Of a stretch of DNA of 64,000 nt, positions 8,774 through 17,540 are shown piece by piece; the stretch's first letter is position 1; each line of letters opens with the position of its first letter. The stretch is from an uncultured Verrucomicrobiae bacterium (GTDB lineage Bacteria > Verrucomicrobiota > Verrucomicrobiia > Limisphaerales > UBA1100). The notes beneath the pieces were generated by a model. That model saw nothing but the letters and a program-made list of their open reading frames with translations. It searched no databases and was not told the origin of the DNA. The stretch spans positions 62,001-126,000 of the forward strand of contig CALKBX010000008.1 of assembly GCA_937775205.1 (NCBI GenBank). Direction: 5' to 3'. The position numbers were made by a program, and so were the translations under genes.

Positions 8774-9401
8774 TTAGTGAAACGCCGCCTTCACCTCCGG
8801 TTTGCACAACACCACAATCGCCCAAATGCCCGCGCCCAATGCCAAGGCAGCAACAGCCCCAGTCGCAAAGAATGCAAAGAATGCTCGCCGCCATCGCCAG
8901 CCCATACGACTGGCATTTTTTCATCTTGATCGAGCCGATCAGGATTATGATGTTAATGATAATAACAACCACATTCTGAACGAGCCCGAATGCTCCTTGA
9001 GCCAAGATTTTATCACGAATTTCCGGTGGTAGATCCGCAGCAATCGCCCCGCCCGCCAAATTCAAAACTACGCCGAGCAATTGGAGGAGAATCATAATGA
9101 TCGCCAGCACCATCATGAAAATCGCCGGGCCTTTGACCATCGCCTGCGCCGCCGCCGGGTTGGCCACCATCGGCAGGGGCATGCCGGGCGCGGCGGGCGC
9201 GCCGAGGGTGGCCGGCACGGGTGGTGCGCCGCCGGTGGATGCCAGTTCCGGGTATTGCCCCGCCGGTTGCCATGCGCCGCCGTCGGCACTCACTTGGGTT
9301 TGCGCGTTCACGCGGTTCTCCGCCATGAACTGTTGCATTTGTTCCTGGGAATACGGCCCGTAAGTTTTCCCGTCGCCGCCGATGAAATGATATTGTGCCA
9401 T
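8774..9401 (-). CDS. GYF_2 domain membrane protein, C-terminal frameshift
   Basis: Starts MAQYHFIGGDGKTYGPYSQE, a clear GYF_2 domain, followed by a Pro/Ala linker and membrane segments (FMMVLAIIMILLQLLGVVLN and VVVIIINIIILIGSIKMKK). The frame as read runs on to 8730 with an unconvincing tail and overlaps the next gene by 38 bp. Removing one G at about 8829-8837 gives AGIWAIVVLCKPEVKAAFH and a stop at 8774, a tail of the kind these proteins usually have (GIWALVVL.KPEV.AF) and a natural 6-bp gap. The coordinates given are for the repaired frame. The indel is inferred. Confidence 0.75.
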
Positions 9402-9423
9402 AACTAAATCTACTGCGCGGAAT

Positions 9424-9948
9424 CTACGGATTCGCAATGCCGATGGCAATGCCCAATGCCACAAGGGCAGCAAGGATCACAAAACTCAGGATCGAGCAAA
9501 TGAGCCCCGCGATGGCCATACCTTTGCCTTCTTGTTGGGGGTTGGCCTTGAGTTGCGTCAGGGCGATGATGGAAAAGACGATTCCCAAAATATTGAAGGG
9601 CAATCCATAGCAACAACACAACATGGGCAGCGAAAGAATGCCGCAAATCATTCCGGTGATGGCCATCGGGTTGGTGTGCGGCTGGGGAGTAGCGGTGTAA
9701 GTGGGCGGCGCGGCTTGATAAATCTGCGGTGGCGGCTGCGCCGCGCCGGGTTGGGGCAAGGGCGCGGCGGCGGTCGGGTTCAAGTCGGCGGCAAATTCCA
9801 GCAGGCTGTCCAGTTGCACCCATTCCTCCTCGCCTTGGGGCCGGATTCGCGACTGGGCATTCAGCCGGCCTTCGGCAATCCATTCCCGCACTTCCACCGC
9901 AGCCTTGGGCCCATACTCCTTGCCGTCGCCGCCGATGAGGAAATACAT
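9424..9948 (-). CDS. GYF_2 plus DUF4190-like membrane protein
   Basis: 174 aa, starting MYFLIGGDGKEYGPKAAVEV (GYF_2), a Pro/Ala/Gln linker, then two helices: ITGMICGILSLPMLCCCY and IAGLICSILSFVILAALVAL. The helices match the DUF4190 pattern, a pair of helices with small residues and a conserved Ala/Gly-rich turn. ATG at 9948 was preferred to upstream starts because it places the GYF_2 strand at the extreme N-terminus as in its paralogues. Function unknown. Confidence 0.78.
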   Translation of the reverse strand: MYFLIGGDGKEYGPKAAVEVREWIAEGRLNAQSRIRPQGEEEWVQLDSLLEFAADLNPTAAAPLPQPGAAQPPPQIYQAAPPTYTATPQPHTNPMAITGMICGILSLPMLCCCYGLPFNILGIVFSIIALTQLKANPQQEGKGMAIAGLICSILSFVILAALVALGIAIGIANP

Positions 9949-9991
9949 GGGCGGAAAGTAACGGGGCAAAGGCCGAAGGTCGCGAAAAAAG

Positions 9992-10633
9992 TTAAACCGC
10001 GGGTTTCCTCGAATGTGCCGCCACGTATTCGCGCACTTCCGCATCGTTCAGCAGCCAGTGGTTGATGACGCCCAGCACGAGGCAAATGGGGTTGAAGGCG
10101 AGGATGCAAACAATCAGCAACGTGGCCGCGCTTGCCGTGCGCGGCAGGATGGGCCCGGCGTTTTGCCCGAGCAATCGCGCGCCCTGCACGGTGATGAGAA
10201 TGCCCGCGATGAACGAGTACAATCCGCTCGGGATGAAACAGCACACAAACAATAATGAAGTCAGCCCGGCCCATGCCACTATCAGCGTCCACAAAAGGGA
10301 CACAATTCCGCCCACCAGCGTCATCACCGCTACCGCCTGAAATTTTCCGGGCCGCGCGGGCGACTGCATCGGCGGGCCGGATTGGGAAAGGCACTCGGCC
10401 AACTCGGGGAATTGATCCAGCCGTTGCCAATCATTCGCCGCGCTCGTTCGCGCAAGCGATTTGGCATCGGCGCGGCCGGTTTCAACCCAGCGTTTCAAAT
10501 CCGCCAGCGAGCGCGGGCCGTACTCCGCGCCGTCGCCGCCGATGATCGTGTACTCGCGCCCGGCCGCCCTGGATGCCTCGGCAATGTCCTCCGGAATGGG
10601 CGGCAGTTTGGAATCCTCGGGTTCGTCGCTCAT
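9992..10633 (-). CDS. GYF_2 domain membrane protein
   Basis: 213 aa. An acidic leader of about 26 residues precedes the GYF_2 domain (YTIIGGDGAEYGPRSLADLK; then WQRLDQFPEL). The C-terminal half has about four membrane helices, including VAVMTLVGGIVSLLWTLIV and LLIVCILAFNPICLVLGVI. It ends in a basic tail (AHSRKPAV). Same strand as its paralogues, with a 6-bp gap to the upstream gene. Confidence 0.78.
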   Translation of the reverse strand: MSDEPEDSKLPPIPEDIAEASRAAGREYTIIGGDGAEYGPRSLADLKRWVETGRADAKSLARTSAANDWQRLDQFPELAECLSQSGPPMQSPARPGKFQAVAVMTLVGGIVSLLWTLIVAWAGLTSLLFVCCFIPSGLYSFIAGILITVQGARLLGQNAGPILPRTASAATLLIVCILAFNPICLVLGVINHWLLNDAEVREYVAAHSRKPAV

Positions 10634-10639
10634 CGGTTT

Positions 10640-11113
10640 TTATCGGAAACCCAAGTAAATAGAAACCGCCAACACCACAAAACCCAAAAGCGAAAGCGCG
10701 CCCACTACGATGCCAAGATAGCCGGTGATGAGCCCTGCCACGACGAGCCCTTTTCCGCCAACGAGTTCCGGTTCCGCGCGGATGGTGCCCCACGCCAAGT
10801 GCCCACAAATCACTGCCGGCACGCCCAGCAGTAAGCCCAGTGGAAAAAACACCAACGACACAATGCCCAGCACCAAACAAGCCACCGCTATGCCCGAAGC
10901 GCGCGGCGGCTGGCCCGGCGGCAACGGTTGGCCGCGCAACGGGCCCGTCCATTCGGGGAAAGTCGAGAGCGGCCGCCACGTTTCTTCGCCCGTGCGCCGC
11001 GCCATCGTGCGATGGCTCGCTCGCCCCTCGCGGATCCAACGGCAAACCGCCGCCGCATCCTCCGGCCCATGCGCCCGATTGTCCGCGCCAATGATTTCGT
11101 AAGTGGGCCGCAT
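10640..11113 (-). CDS. GYF_2 plus DUF4190 membrane protein
   Basis: 157 aa from MRPTYEIIGADNRAHGP, a somewhat divergent GYF_2 domain (ADN in place of GDG), with WRPLSTFPEW closing the domain. Two DUF4190-type helices follow: GIAVACLVLGIVSLVFFPLG and GLITGYLGIVVGALSLLGF. ATG at 11113 chosen because the GYF strand begins right after it; an in-frame start nine codons upstream exists. Confidence 0.76.
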   Translation of the reverse strand: MRPTYEIIGADNRAHGPEDAAAVCRWIREGRASHRTMARRTGEETWRPLSTFPEWTGPLRGQPLPPGQPPRASGIAVACLVLGIVSLVFFPLGLLLGVPAVICGHLAWGTIRAEPELVGGKGLVVAGLITGYLGIVVGALSLLGFVVLAVSIYLGFR

Positions 11114-11126
11114 GAGTCGCAAAAAT

Positions 11127-11654
11127 TTATCGCGAGGCAAATATTCCTATTATAAAAAAGACAGTAAAAATAAGGCTGACGATGATTTCCAATGCACCGC
11201 CAATGACTGCAATCCAAGCATGGGCGGTGCCTCTGACGACTGGATTTTCCTTCACATTTTTCAATCCCTTGATGCCCATTACCAGAGTGCCAATGGAGAA
11301 AATCACACCGAGGATCGGGATGAACATAAGGATCCCGCCGGCGAACGCCATGTAGTAGCCGATTAAGGCATGCTTATTTTTATAGGGGATTAAGCCGCCA
11401 GTGGCGTCACCCTCGGCTGTTCCCTGGCCCACATGCGGCGGCGCGGCACCGGGATAGCCCGTGGGTGATGGCGAAGCCAAGCCGGTGAGCGCGGGGGCAA
11501 ACTCTGGAAAATGGGCAAGTGGTTTCCATTCTTGTGAACCTTCCACGCAAGTCATCGTTTGGCCGTTGGCGCGGCCTTCGGCAATCCATTGATTGAGCGT
11601 GGCCGCATCAATCGGTCCGCGGGGTTGGTTGTCTGATCCAACGATATGATACAT
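11127..11654 (-). CDS. GYF_2 domain membrane protein, first of the array
   Basis: 175 aa starting MYHIVGSDNQPRGPIDAATL (GYF_2), with WKPLAHFPEF closing the domain, a Pro/Gly linker and two hydrophobic segments (FAGGILMFIPILGVIFSIGT and IIVSLIFTVFFIIGIF). The open frame continues upstream without a stop through the DUF2752 and trpD genes, but only because those genes contain indels; MYHIVG is the natural start by comparison with five paralogues. Confidence 0.78.
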   Translation of the reverse strand: MYHIVGSDNQPRGPIDAATLNQWIAEGRANGQTMTCVEGSQEWKPLAHFPEFAPALTGLASPSPTGYPGAAPPHVGQGTAEGDATGGLIPYKNKHALIGYYMAFAGGILMFIPILGVIFSIGTLVMGIKGLKNVKENPVVRGTAHAWIAVIGGALEIIVSLIFTVFFIIGIFASR

Positions 11655-11749
11655 TTTTACTTTCGGTTGACGGCGCGTTGGGTGCTCAAAGAGCGCTTTC
11701 GAAACTAACAGGAAACCAACCAATGCCCGCGAGGCAAAACCATGCTCCC

Positions 11750-12233
11750 CTATTTCACCGCAGCCGGTTCCACCACCGGCGGCGAGGCGAGCCAACTGAA
11801 AGGGAGCGATTGGAATATTTCGCACCACGCCGAGTGCGATAAAAATTACTGCAATCCAAACCAGCGGTTGATTGCATTCAGTTTGGGCAAGCGGCACGGG
11901 CATTTCGCCGTGCCGCCGCCATTCGCGCAGCCACAGGAAAATGAGAAACCCCACAATCGGCAGCGAGAGAATGTAGCCGGGATGAAACTGAAACGCGGCC
12001 AGCAAACGCCCGTGCGTCAGCGCGTGCGTGGCCCGCAAGCCGCCGCAGCCGGGGCAGTCCAAGCCCGTCACTTTTTTGAAACCGCACTGTGGGAAATATT
12101 GTTTGTTGGCCACCGGCTCGTTTTGATGCACGAACACGATCGCCGCGACGATTGCCACGAGCGCCAGCACGGGCAGCAGTTTCCACGCTTGGCGCGGCGG
12201 TGCGGCGGTGAGGATGGGCGGTTCGTCGGGCAT
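11750..12233 (-). CDS. DUF2752 membrane protein, frameshifted near 3' end
   Basis: Small membrane protein with the DUF2752 signature: a cysteine motif GLDCPGCGGLRATHAL preceded by another cysteine (FPQCGFKK), between a first helix (LLPVLALVAIVAAIVFV) and two later helices (ILSLPIVGFLIFLWL; LVWIAVIFIALGVVRNIP). Function of the family is unknown; a thiol or metal role is guessed from the cysteines. The ATG overlaps the trpD stop (TAATG). Near 11800 an extra base in a CCC/TTT run removes the natural stop; the repaired C-terminus reads NIPIAPFSWLASPPVVEPAA and ends at 11750. Confidence 0.78.
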
Positions 12234-13282
12234 TAGTTTGCAAGCGCGCGCAAGTTTAGCTCGGCGGCAGCGCGGCCATCGTCGATGACGGCGGCGGCGA
12301 GATCCATTCCGGCGCTGATGGAATCGGCGGCGCCGGCCACGAACAATGCCGCGCCGGTGTTTAATAAAACCGCTTCGCGTTTGGGGCCCTTGTCTTCGCC
12401 ATTTAATATCGAGCGAATGAGGCCGGCGTTGGTTTCCGCATCGCCACCGGCGAGGTCTTCCAAGGTGGCACTCGGACAGATTGAAAGATCTGCCGGGCTC
12501 AATGTCGAAGTTGCAAAGCCGCGGTCTTGATAAAACTCGGCGATAGAATTTTCGCCGAGCGTGGAAAGTTCGTCCATCGGTTGTCCCGTCCGCGCTGCCG
12601 CACACCACCATGCCGCGTTGGATGCCGAGGGTTTGCAAAACTTTGGCCATCGGCTCGGTGAGCTCCGCGCGCGGCACGCCGATGAGTTGGGCAGTGGGGC
12701 GCGCGGGATTCAGCAGCGGGCCAAGGAAATTAAACAGCGTGCGCTTGCCCGCCTCGGCACAAAGCTTGCGCGCGGGCGCGATGTGTTTGAACGCGGGATG
12801 ATACAGCGGCGCAAACAAAAACGCGAAGCCATGCGCGGCCATCGAGGCGGCGGCGGCGGCGGGCGAAAGGTCGGTGGGGATGCCGAGCGCCGCAAGCACA
12901 TCGGCGCTGCCGCTGCGGCTGGTGATGGCGCGGTTGCCGTGCTTGGCCACGGTGACGCCCGCCGCCGCGCACAAAATCGAAACAGTGGTGGAAATGTTAA
13001 ACGTGTTGAGCCCGTCGCCGCCCGTGCCACAGACATCGAGGATGGCTACCCGCGCGCGTGGCGTCATCCAGCGGCACGGCGGTGGCGCGCGCGCGAAGTT
13101 CGCCGGCGAATGCGGCCAGCTCCTCCGTGGACTCGCCTTTGGCCGCGAGCGCGGTCAGGAATTCCGCCTTCACCTCCGGCAAAATTTCCTCGGCAGGTCA
13201 TTTGCTCCACCGCATCGATTACCTGTTCGACCGGATAAAGTCAGTGCGCCGCGCGGAGTTGTTCGGTTAATAGATTGAGCAT
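12233..13282 (-). pseudogene. trpD: Anthranilate phosphoribosyltransferase, multiply disrupted
   Basis: TrpD joins anthranilate to PRPP in tryptophan synthesis. Three blocks in different frames cover the whole family: N-terminal helices (MLNLLTEQLRAAH; EEILPEVKAEFLTALAAKGE), the PRPP-binding core (CGTGGDGLNTFNIST, KHGNRAITSRSGSADVL, NFLGPLLNPARP) and the C-terminus (DELSTLGENSIAEFY; LLNTGAALFVAGAA). Breaks: an in-frame TGA at 13241-13243, and extra bases near 13195 (T), 13050 (G) and 12582 (A). All catalytic motifs are intact, arguing for sequencing error, but four lesions in 1.05 kb also allow real decay. No other trp gene is adjacent. Confidence 0.85.
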
Positions 13283-13331
13283 CGGCGGGAAGGGTCGGGG
13301 TTCTTTGTGTGCGGTTCAAGGAATTTTGGGT

Positions 13332-13356
13332 AGGGCGGTTTCTCCGAAACCGCCCT
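13332..13356. repeat. Perfect intergenic hairpin (REP-like)
   Basis: AGGGCGGTTTC, a TCC loop and GAAACCGCCCT form an 11-bp perfect stem between divergent trpD and tsaC. The flanks (GGT before, GCC after) echo the other GC-rich hairpins of this window. Confidence 0.6.
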
Positions 13357-13357
13357 G

Positions 13358-13385
13358 CCTCACTATTCACTACTCACCACTCACG
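13358..13385. repeat. ACTCACTACTC-type short tandem repeat
   Basis: CTCACTATTCACTACTCACC continuing ACTCAC: degenerate repeats of a 7-nt unit close to ACTCACT. The same motif family recurs at 41361 and 47645, always intergenic or at gene ends. Confidence 0.55.
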
Positions 13386-13408
13386 CCATCCGCTACATTG
13401 CGCGCCGC

Positions 13409-14409
13409 GTGGAAACGATCACACTCAAAACCGACACTGCAGATCTTTTTGCCGAAGCGGTCGCCCAAGCGGCGGCGGCGTTGCGGCACGGCGCGGTGGT
13501 GGCGTTGCCGACGGAAACGGTTTATGGGCTCGCGGCGAATGCGTTGGACGAATCGTGTGTGGCGAAAATTTTTGAGGCCAAAGATCGGCCATCGGAAAAC
13601 CCAATCATCGTGCACGTGGCGGATGAAACGATGGCGCGCGATTGCGTGGCGGAATGGCCCGCTGCCGCCGCCGCGTTGGCCAAAGCGTTTTGGCCGGGGC
13701 CGCTCACGTTGGTGCTGCCGAAGGCGGAGGGGATTCCGGACAACGTCACCGCGGGCGGAGACACGGTGGGCGTGCGTTGGCCGGGGCATCCGTTGATGCA
13801 GGAAGTGATTCGCGCGTGCCGGTTTCCGTTGGCGGCGCCGAGCGCGAATGTTTCCAACCAAGTTTCCCCCACCACCGCCGCGCACGTGTCGGCGCAATTG
13901 GACGGGCGTATTCCGCTGATCATCGACGGCGGCGCGGCGAATGTGGGGATTGAATCCACCGTGGTGGAGGTGGCGGGCGATGCAGTGCGCGTGTTGCGGC
14001 CCGGGATGATTTCCGCCGAGGCCGATTGCGGCGGTGTGGTCCCGATGGCGCGGGCGGAAATGAAACGGGCATTTTGAAAAGCCCCGGCCAGTTGCCGCGC
14101 CATTACGCGCCGAACGCGCGGCTGTTGGTTTTGACGTGGACGGACGTGGAGGATTTGGAAAAACAAATCGCCTACTCGCGCACGCCGCACGATCGCGTGT
14201 GCGTCATTGCCCACACGAGCATTATGTCCGCCACGCGGTTTGGGCGCGTAAGTGTTTTTCCGAATGATCCCGAGGCCTACGCGCGCGCGCTGTACGCCGA
14301 GCTGCACCAATGCGATGCCGAAGGCGCGGAGCTGATCGTGGTGGAAGCCGTGCCTGAGGCGACGGAGTGGCAGGGGATTGCGGATCGGTTGGCGCGGGCC
14401 GGGGGATAG
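13409..14409 (+). CDS. tsaC: L-threonylcarbamoyladenylate synthase (Sua5/TsaC), frameshifted
   Basis: Makes threonylcarbamoyl-AMP for the t6A37 modification of ANN-decoding tRNAs. The N-terminal YrdC domain is complete: LPTETVYGLAANAL, KDRPSENPIIVHV, WPGPLTLVLP, AAPSANVSNQVSPT and ESTVVEV. The C-terminal Sua5 domain (SPGQLPRHYAPNARLLVL onward to 14409) lies in another frame. Two extra bases between about 14008 and 14035 explain the break; the repaired joint reads ISAEAIAAV then GPDGAGGNETGILKS. Together the parts make a full-length Sua5-type enzyme of about 333 aa. GTG start at 13409, divergent from trpD. Confidence 0.88.
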
Positions 14410-14466
14410 TTTGGGAATGCACGTTCATCTTGACGAAGGGGCGCGGGGGCTTCAAGCTCGCCGCAA

Positions 14467-15261
14467 ATGGTACAGTATTTGGATTTGCTCCGGCACGTGC
14501 TGGAGAAGGGGAAGCAGAAGGACGACCGCACGGGCACGGGGACGTTGTCGGTGTTCGGGGCGCAGTCGCGGTTTGATTTGCGCGAGGGGTTCCCGATGTG
14601 CACGACGAAGAAACTGCACTTGCGGAGCATTGTCCACGAGTTGCTTTGGTTTCTGAAGGGCGACACGAACATTGGTTATCTCAACGAGCACAAGGTGCGA
14701 ATTTGGGATGAATGGGCTGATGAATCGGGCGACCTCGGCCGGGTGTACGGCGCGCAATGGTGCGACTGGCGCGCGCCGGATGGGCGCGGCATCAATCAAA
14801 TCGACGAGGTCATCGCGCAAATCAAAACCAATCCGGATAGTCGGCGGCTGATTGTCAGCGCGTGGAATGTGGGCGAGCTGGATCAAATGGCGTTGGCGCC
14901 GTGCCACGCGTTTTTTCAATTCTACGTGCGCGATGGCGAGTTGAGTTGCCAGCTTTATCAGCGCAGCGCGGATTTATTTCTCGGCGTGCCGTTCAACATC
15001 GCCAGCTACGCGCTGCTCACGATGATGGTCGCCCAAGTCACCGGCCTGCGCGCGGGCGAATTTGTACATACCTTTGGCGACTTGCATTTGTATTCCAATC
15101 ACCTCGAGCAAACGCAAGAGCAACTTTCGCGGGAACCGCGGTCATTGCCGAAAATGAAAATGAACACGGATGTTCAGGATATTCACGATTTTGTTTTTGA
15201 GGATTTTGTGTTGGAGGAATATGATCCACATCCGCATATTAAAGCGGCGGTGGCGATTTAG
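14467..15261 (+). CDS. thyA: Thymidylate synthase
   Basis: Methylates dUMP to dTMP with methylenetetrahydrofolate. 264 aa, the normal ThyA length. Visible motifs: [13 protein letters not shown] (phosphate-binding arginine), the catalytic cysteine in [32 protein letters not shown] (substrate-binding) and the C-terminal [10 protein letters not shown]. Followed 20 bp later by folA, the usual partner that regenerates tetrahydrofolate from the dihydrofolate ThyA produces. Confidence 0.96.
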   Translation: MVQYLDLLRHVLEKGKQKDDRTGTGTLSVFGAQSRFDLREGFPMCTTKKLHLRSIVHELLWFLKGDTNIGYLNEHKVRIWDEWADESGDLGRVYGAQWCDWRAPDGRGINQIDEVIAQIKTNPDSRRLIVSAWNVGELDQMALAPCHAFFQFYVRDGELSCQLYQRSADLFLGVPFNIASYALLTMMVAQVTGLRAGEFVHTFGDLHLYSNHLEQTQEQLSREPRSLPKMKMNTDVQDIHDFVFEDFVLEEYDPHPHIKAAVAI

Positions 15262-15281
15262 GTGAGTTGATTGTTGATGGT

Positions 15282-15806
15282 ATGAAATCAATTGCGCTCG
15301 GATCTCAAGTCCATCAACCCTCAACCCTCAACCCTCAACCTGTCTTCAAGGCGATCGCGGCGATGTCGCTCAATCGCGTCATCGGCAATGGCCTGAAAAT
15401 TCCGTGGCATTTACCGGAGGATTTTAAGTGGTTTAAGGAGACGACGATGGGGGAGGTTTTGGTGATGGGGCGGCGGACGTTTGAATCGATTGGGCGCGCG
15501 TTGCCGGGGCGGGAAACTTTGGTGCTCACGCGCGGGGATTTTTCGCATCCGGACGTGGAGGTGATTCGGTCGTTGGAAGACATTGCGCCGCGCTTGAACG
15601 GGCGCACTTGTTTTATTGCGGGCGGCGCGCAGGTTTATGAACAGGCGCTGCCGCGTTGCTCGGATTTGTTGCTGACGATTGTGCAGCGTGAGGTGGAGGG
15701 GGATGTGTTTTTTCCAGAGTTTGAAAATCAATTTGAGGAAGTGGCGGTGCTGCGCGCGGAAGCGGAATTTTGCATTGTGCATTATCGAAATCGTGAAATG
15801 AAATAA
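15282..15806 (+). CDS. folA: Dihydrofolate reductase
   Basis: NADPH-dependent reduction of dihydrofolate. Motifs: IAAMSLNRVIGNGLKIPWHL with the substrate-binding region and catalytic acidic residue in LPEDFKWFKE, VLVMGRRTFESIGRALPGR, and FIAGGAQVYEQAL. The core is complete. No start codon lies between the 7-bp repeat at 15314 and the conserved IAAMS, so the protein must start upstream (ATG 15282, or TTG 15267), and the repeat is translated as an N-terminal extension (HQPSTLNPQP). Downstream murJ overlaps by 1 bp (TAATG), suggesting translational coupling. Confidence 0.93.
   Translation: MKSIALGSQVHQPSTLNPQPVFKAIAAMSLNRVIGNGLKIPWHLPEDFKWFKETTMGEVLVMGRRTFESIGRALPGRETLVLTRGDFSHPDVEVIRSLEDIAPRLNGRTCFIAGGAQVYEQALPRCSDLLLTIVQREVEGDVFFPEFENQFEEVAVLRAEAEFCIVHYRNREMK
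15314..15340. repeat. Tandem 7-bp repeat (TCAACCC)n inside folA start region
   Basis: Almost four copies of TCAACCC. It is nearly the same sequence, in inverse orientation, as the repeat at 48121. Here it falls within the 5' coding part of folA. Confidence 0.7.
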
Positions 15807-17392
15807 TGGCGGACTTGCTGAAATCATCCGGCGCGATGGCCGGGGCCACGCTGGCGAGTCGGGTGCTGGGGATGGTGCGGGAGATGTGTTACGCGCGGTT
15901 CATGGGCGACGGGCTGGTGGCGGGGGCGTTTGTGTTGGCGTTTATGATTCCGAATTTGTTCCGTCGACTGCTGGGCGAGGGTGCGTTGATGGCGGCGTTC
16001 ATTCCGGTTTTCAAGGAGCAGGAAAAAACGGCGGGTGAGGCGGCGATGTGGCGCACGACGAATGCGTTGATGAGCGGGCTGGTAGTGGTGCTGGCGGCGG
16101 TGGTGGGCGTGGGGCTGTTGGGGATCACGGCAGCGCTGGAGTGGGGGGAGTGGAGCAAGCAAACCACGTTGATGCTGGAGCTGTTACGCTGGGTGTTTCC
16201 GTATGTGTTTCTGATTTGTTTGGCGGCGGTGGCGATGGGGATTTTGAATTCGCGCGGCCATTTCTTTTTGCCGGCGCTGGGCGCGTTGATTTTCAATGTG
16301 GTGATGATCGGGGCGGTGCTGTGGTTGGCACCGAGTTATGGGACGGAGCTGAAAGATCGAGTGTTCGCACTGGCGGTGGGCGTGTTGGTGGCGGGGGTGG
16401 CGCAGTTGCTTTATCAATTGCCGGCGTTGTGGCGCGAGGGGTTTCGGCCGGAATGGATTTCGCCCTGGGCGGATGATTCGGTGCGGAAAATAATGAGCCG
16501 ACTGGGGCCGGGCGTGATCGGCGTGGCGGCGTTTCAGATCAACGTGTTGGCGACGTATTGCATTGGGTTTTTTGTGGGGGGGCACGTGGTGGCGTCGTAC
16601 GGGTACGCGGTGCGGTTGCTGGAATTGCCGCAGGGTTTGTTCGCGGTGTCGATGGCGACGTTTATGTTGCCGACGTTGGCGGGGTTGGCGGCGGAGAAAA
16701 AATACGGCGATTTCCGCGCGCGCATTGACGAGGCGGCGCGGCATTTGTTGTTTTTGAATCTGCCGGCGGCCGTGCTGTTATTTGTGATGGCGGAGCCGAT
16801 TGTGCAGTTGCTGTTTCAGTACGGGGCGTTTGATGAGGCCGCCACGCAGCGGGCGGCGTGGGCGTTGAAATGTTTGGCGCCGGCGTTGCCGGGGTATTCG
16901 CTGGTGCTGATTTTGGTGCGGGCGTTTTATGCGCTGGGCGAGGTGCGGACGCCGGTGAAAATCAGCATCGCGTGTTTGGTGTTAAACTTGGTTTTGGCGT
17001 TGGCGTTGGTTTTTCAGTTTAAGGACGGATTGCAGCAGGGCGCGTTTGGGATTGCGAACACGATCAGCTCCACCTTGAACGCGGTGCTTTTGTGGCGGGC
17101 GTTGCGTCGGCGAGAGGAGCTTGCACCGATGGCGTTGCCGGGGTTGCGGCGGCAATTGCCGGTGATGATGGGGTTGGCGATGCTGGCCGGTTGGGTGGCG
17201 TGGGGTGTGGGGCGGGGGTACTTGGATTTGGGCGGCGATGGAGGCAATGGTGCGGCGGTGTCATCGCGGTTGTTGGCGGTTTTCGGGCCGCTGTTTAGCG
17301 CGGGGATTTTTTATTGGGCGGTGAGTGGTTTGGCGGGGGTAGACTCAGCGAAGGCGATTCTGGGAATATTTCGCCGTAAGCGCCCGGAATGA
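15806..17392 (+). CDS. murJ: Lipid II flippase MurJ (MviN)
   Basis: Inner-membrane MOP-superfamily transporter that flips lipid II for peptidoglycan synthesis. 528 aa with about 14 hydrophobic segments. Family marks at the N-terminus: TLASRVLGMVREMCYARFMG, FMIPNLFRRLLGEGALMAAF and IPVFKEQE; in the second half QLLFQYGAFDEAATQRAAWA and RAFYALGEVRTPVKIS. The ATG overlaps the folA stop by one base. Complete, with no disruptions seen. Confidence 0.95.
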   Translation: MADLLKSSGAMAGATLASRVLGMVREMCYARFMGDGLVAGAFVLAFMIPNLFRRLLGEGALMAAFIPVFKEQEKTAGEAAMWRTTNALMSGLVVVLAAVVGVGLLGITAALEWGEWSKQTTLMLELLRWVFPYVFLICLAAVAMGILNSRGHFFLPALGALIFNVVMIGAVLWLAPSYGTELKDRVFALAVGVLVAGVAQLLYQLPALWREGFRPEWISPWADDSVRKIMSRLGPGVIGVAAFQINVLATYCIGFFVGGHVVASYGYAVRLLELPQGLFAVSMATFMLPTLAGLAAEKKYGDFRARIDEAARHLLFLNLPAAVLLFVMAEPIVQLLFQYGAFDEAATQRAAWALKCLAPALPGYSLVLILVRAFYALGEVRTPVKISIACLVLNLVLALALVFQFKDGLQQGAFGIANTISSTLNAVLLWRALRRREELAPMALPGLRRQLPVMMGLAMLAGWVAWGVGRGYLDLGGDGGNGAAVSSRLLAVFGPLFSAGIFYWAVSGLAGVDSAKAILGIFRRKRPE

Positions 17393-17456
17393 CCTATTTT
17401 TCACCCTAAATAGTTTGCGAAATTGCTTTTTCGGAGTACATTGTTTTAACGGGTTA

Positions 17457-17519
17457 GCGAGGCATGCGACCTGACTTGTAATCGTTGAAGTTGGAAAAAA
17501 TAAAGATAGGGGGCCTCGC
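17457..17519 (+). promoter_or_regulatory. Possible structured leader of the pilus operon
   Basis: GCGAGGC at 17457-17463 pairs perfectly with GCCTCGC at 17513-17519, closing a 49-nt loop just 21 nt before the pilM ATG. No known riboswitch family was recognised; the long-range 7-bp pair could be chance. Confidence 0.3.
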
Positions 17520-17540
17520 CGTATCCGGTGAGTGATTCAA

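Noticed and set aside
11127-13067. A single 646-codon frame spanning TrpD, DUF2752 and GYF_2 sequences
   Set aside because: It exists only because indels in trpD and DUF2752 remove natural stops; repaired frames give three normal genes with TAATG coupling.
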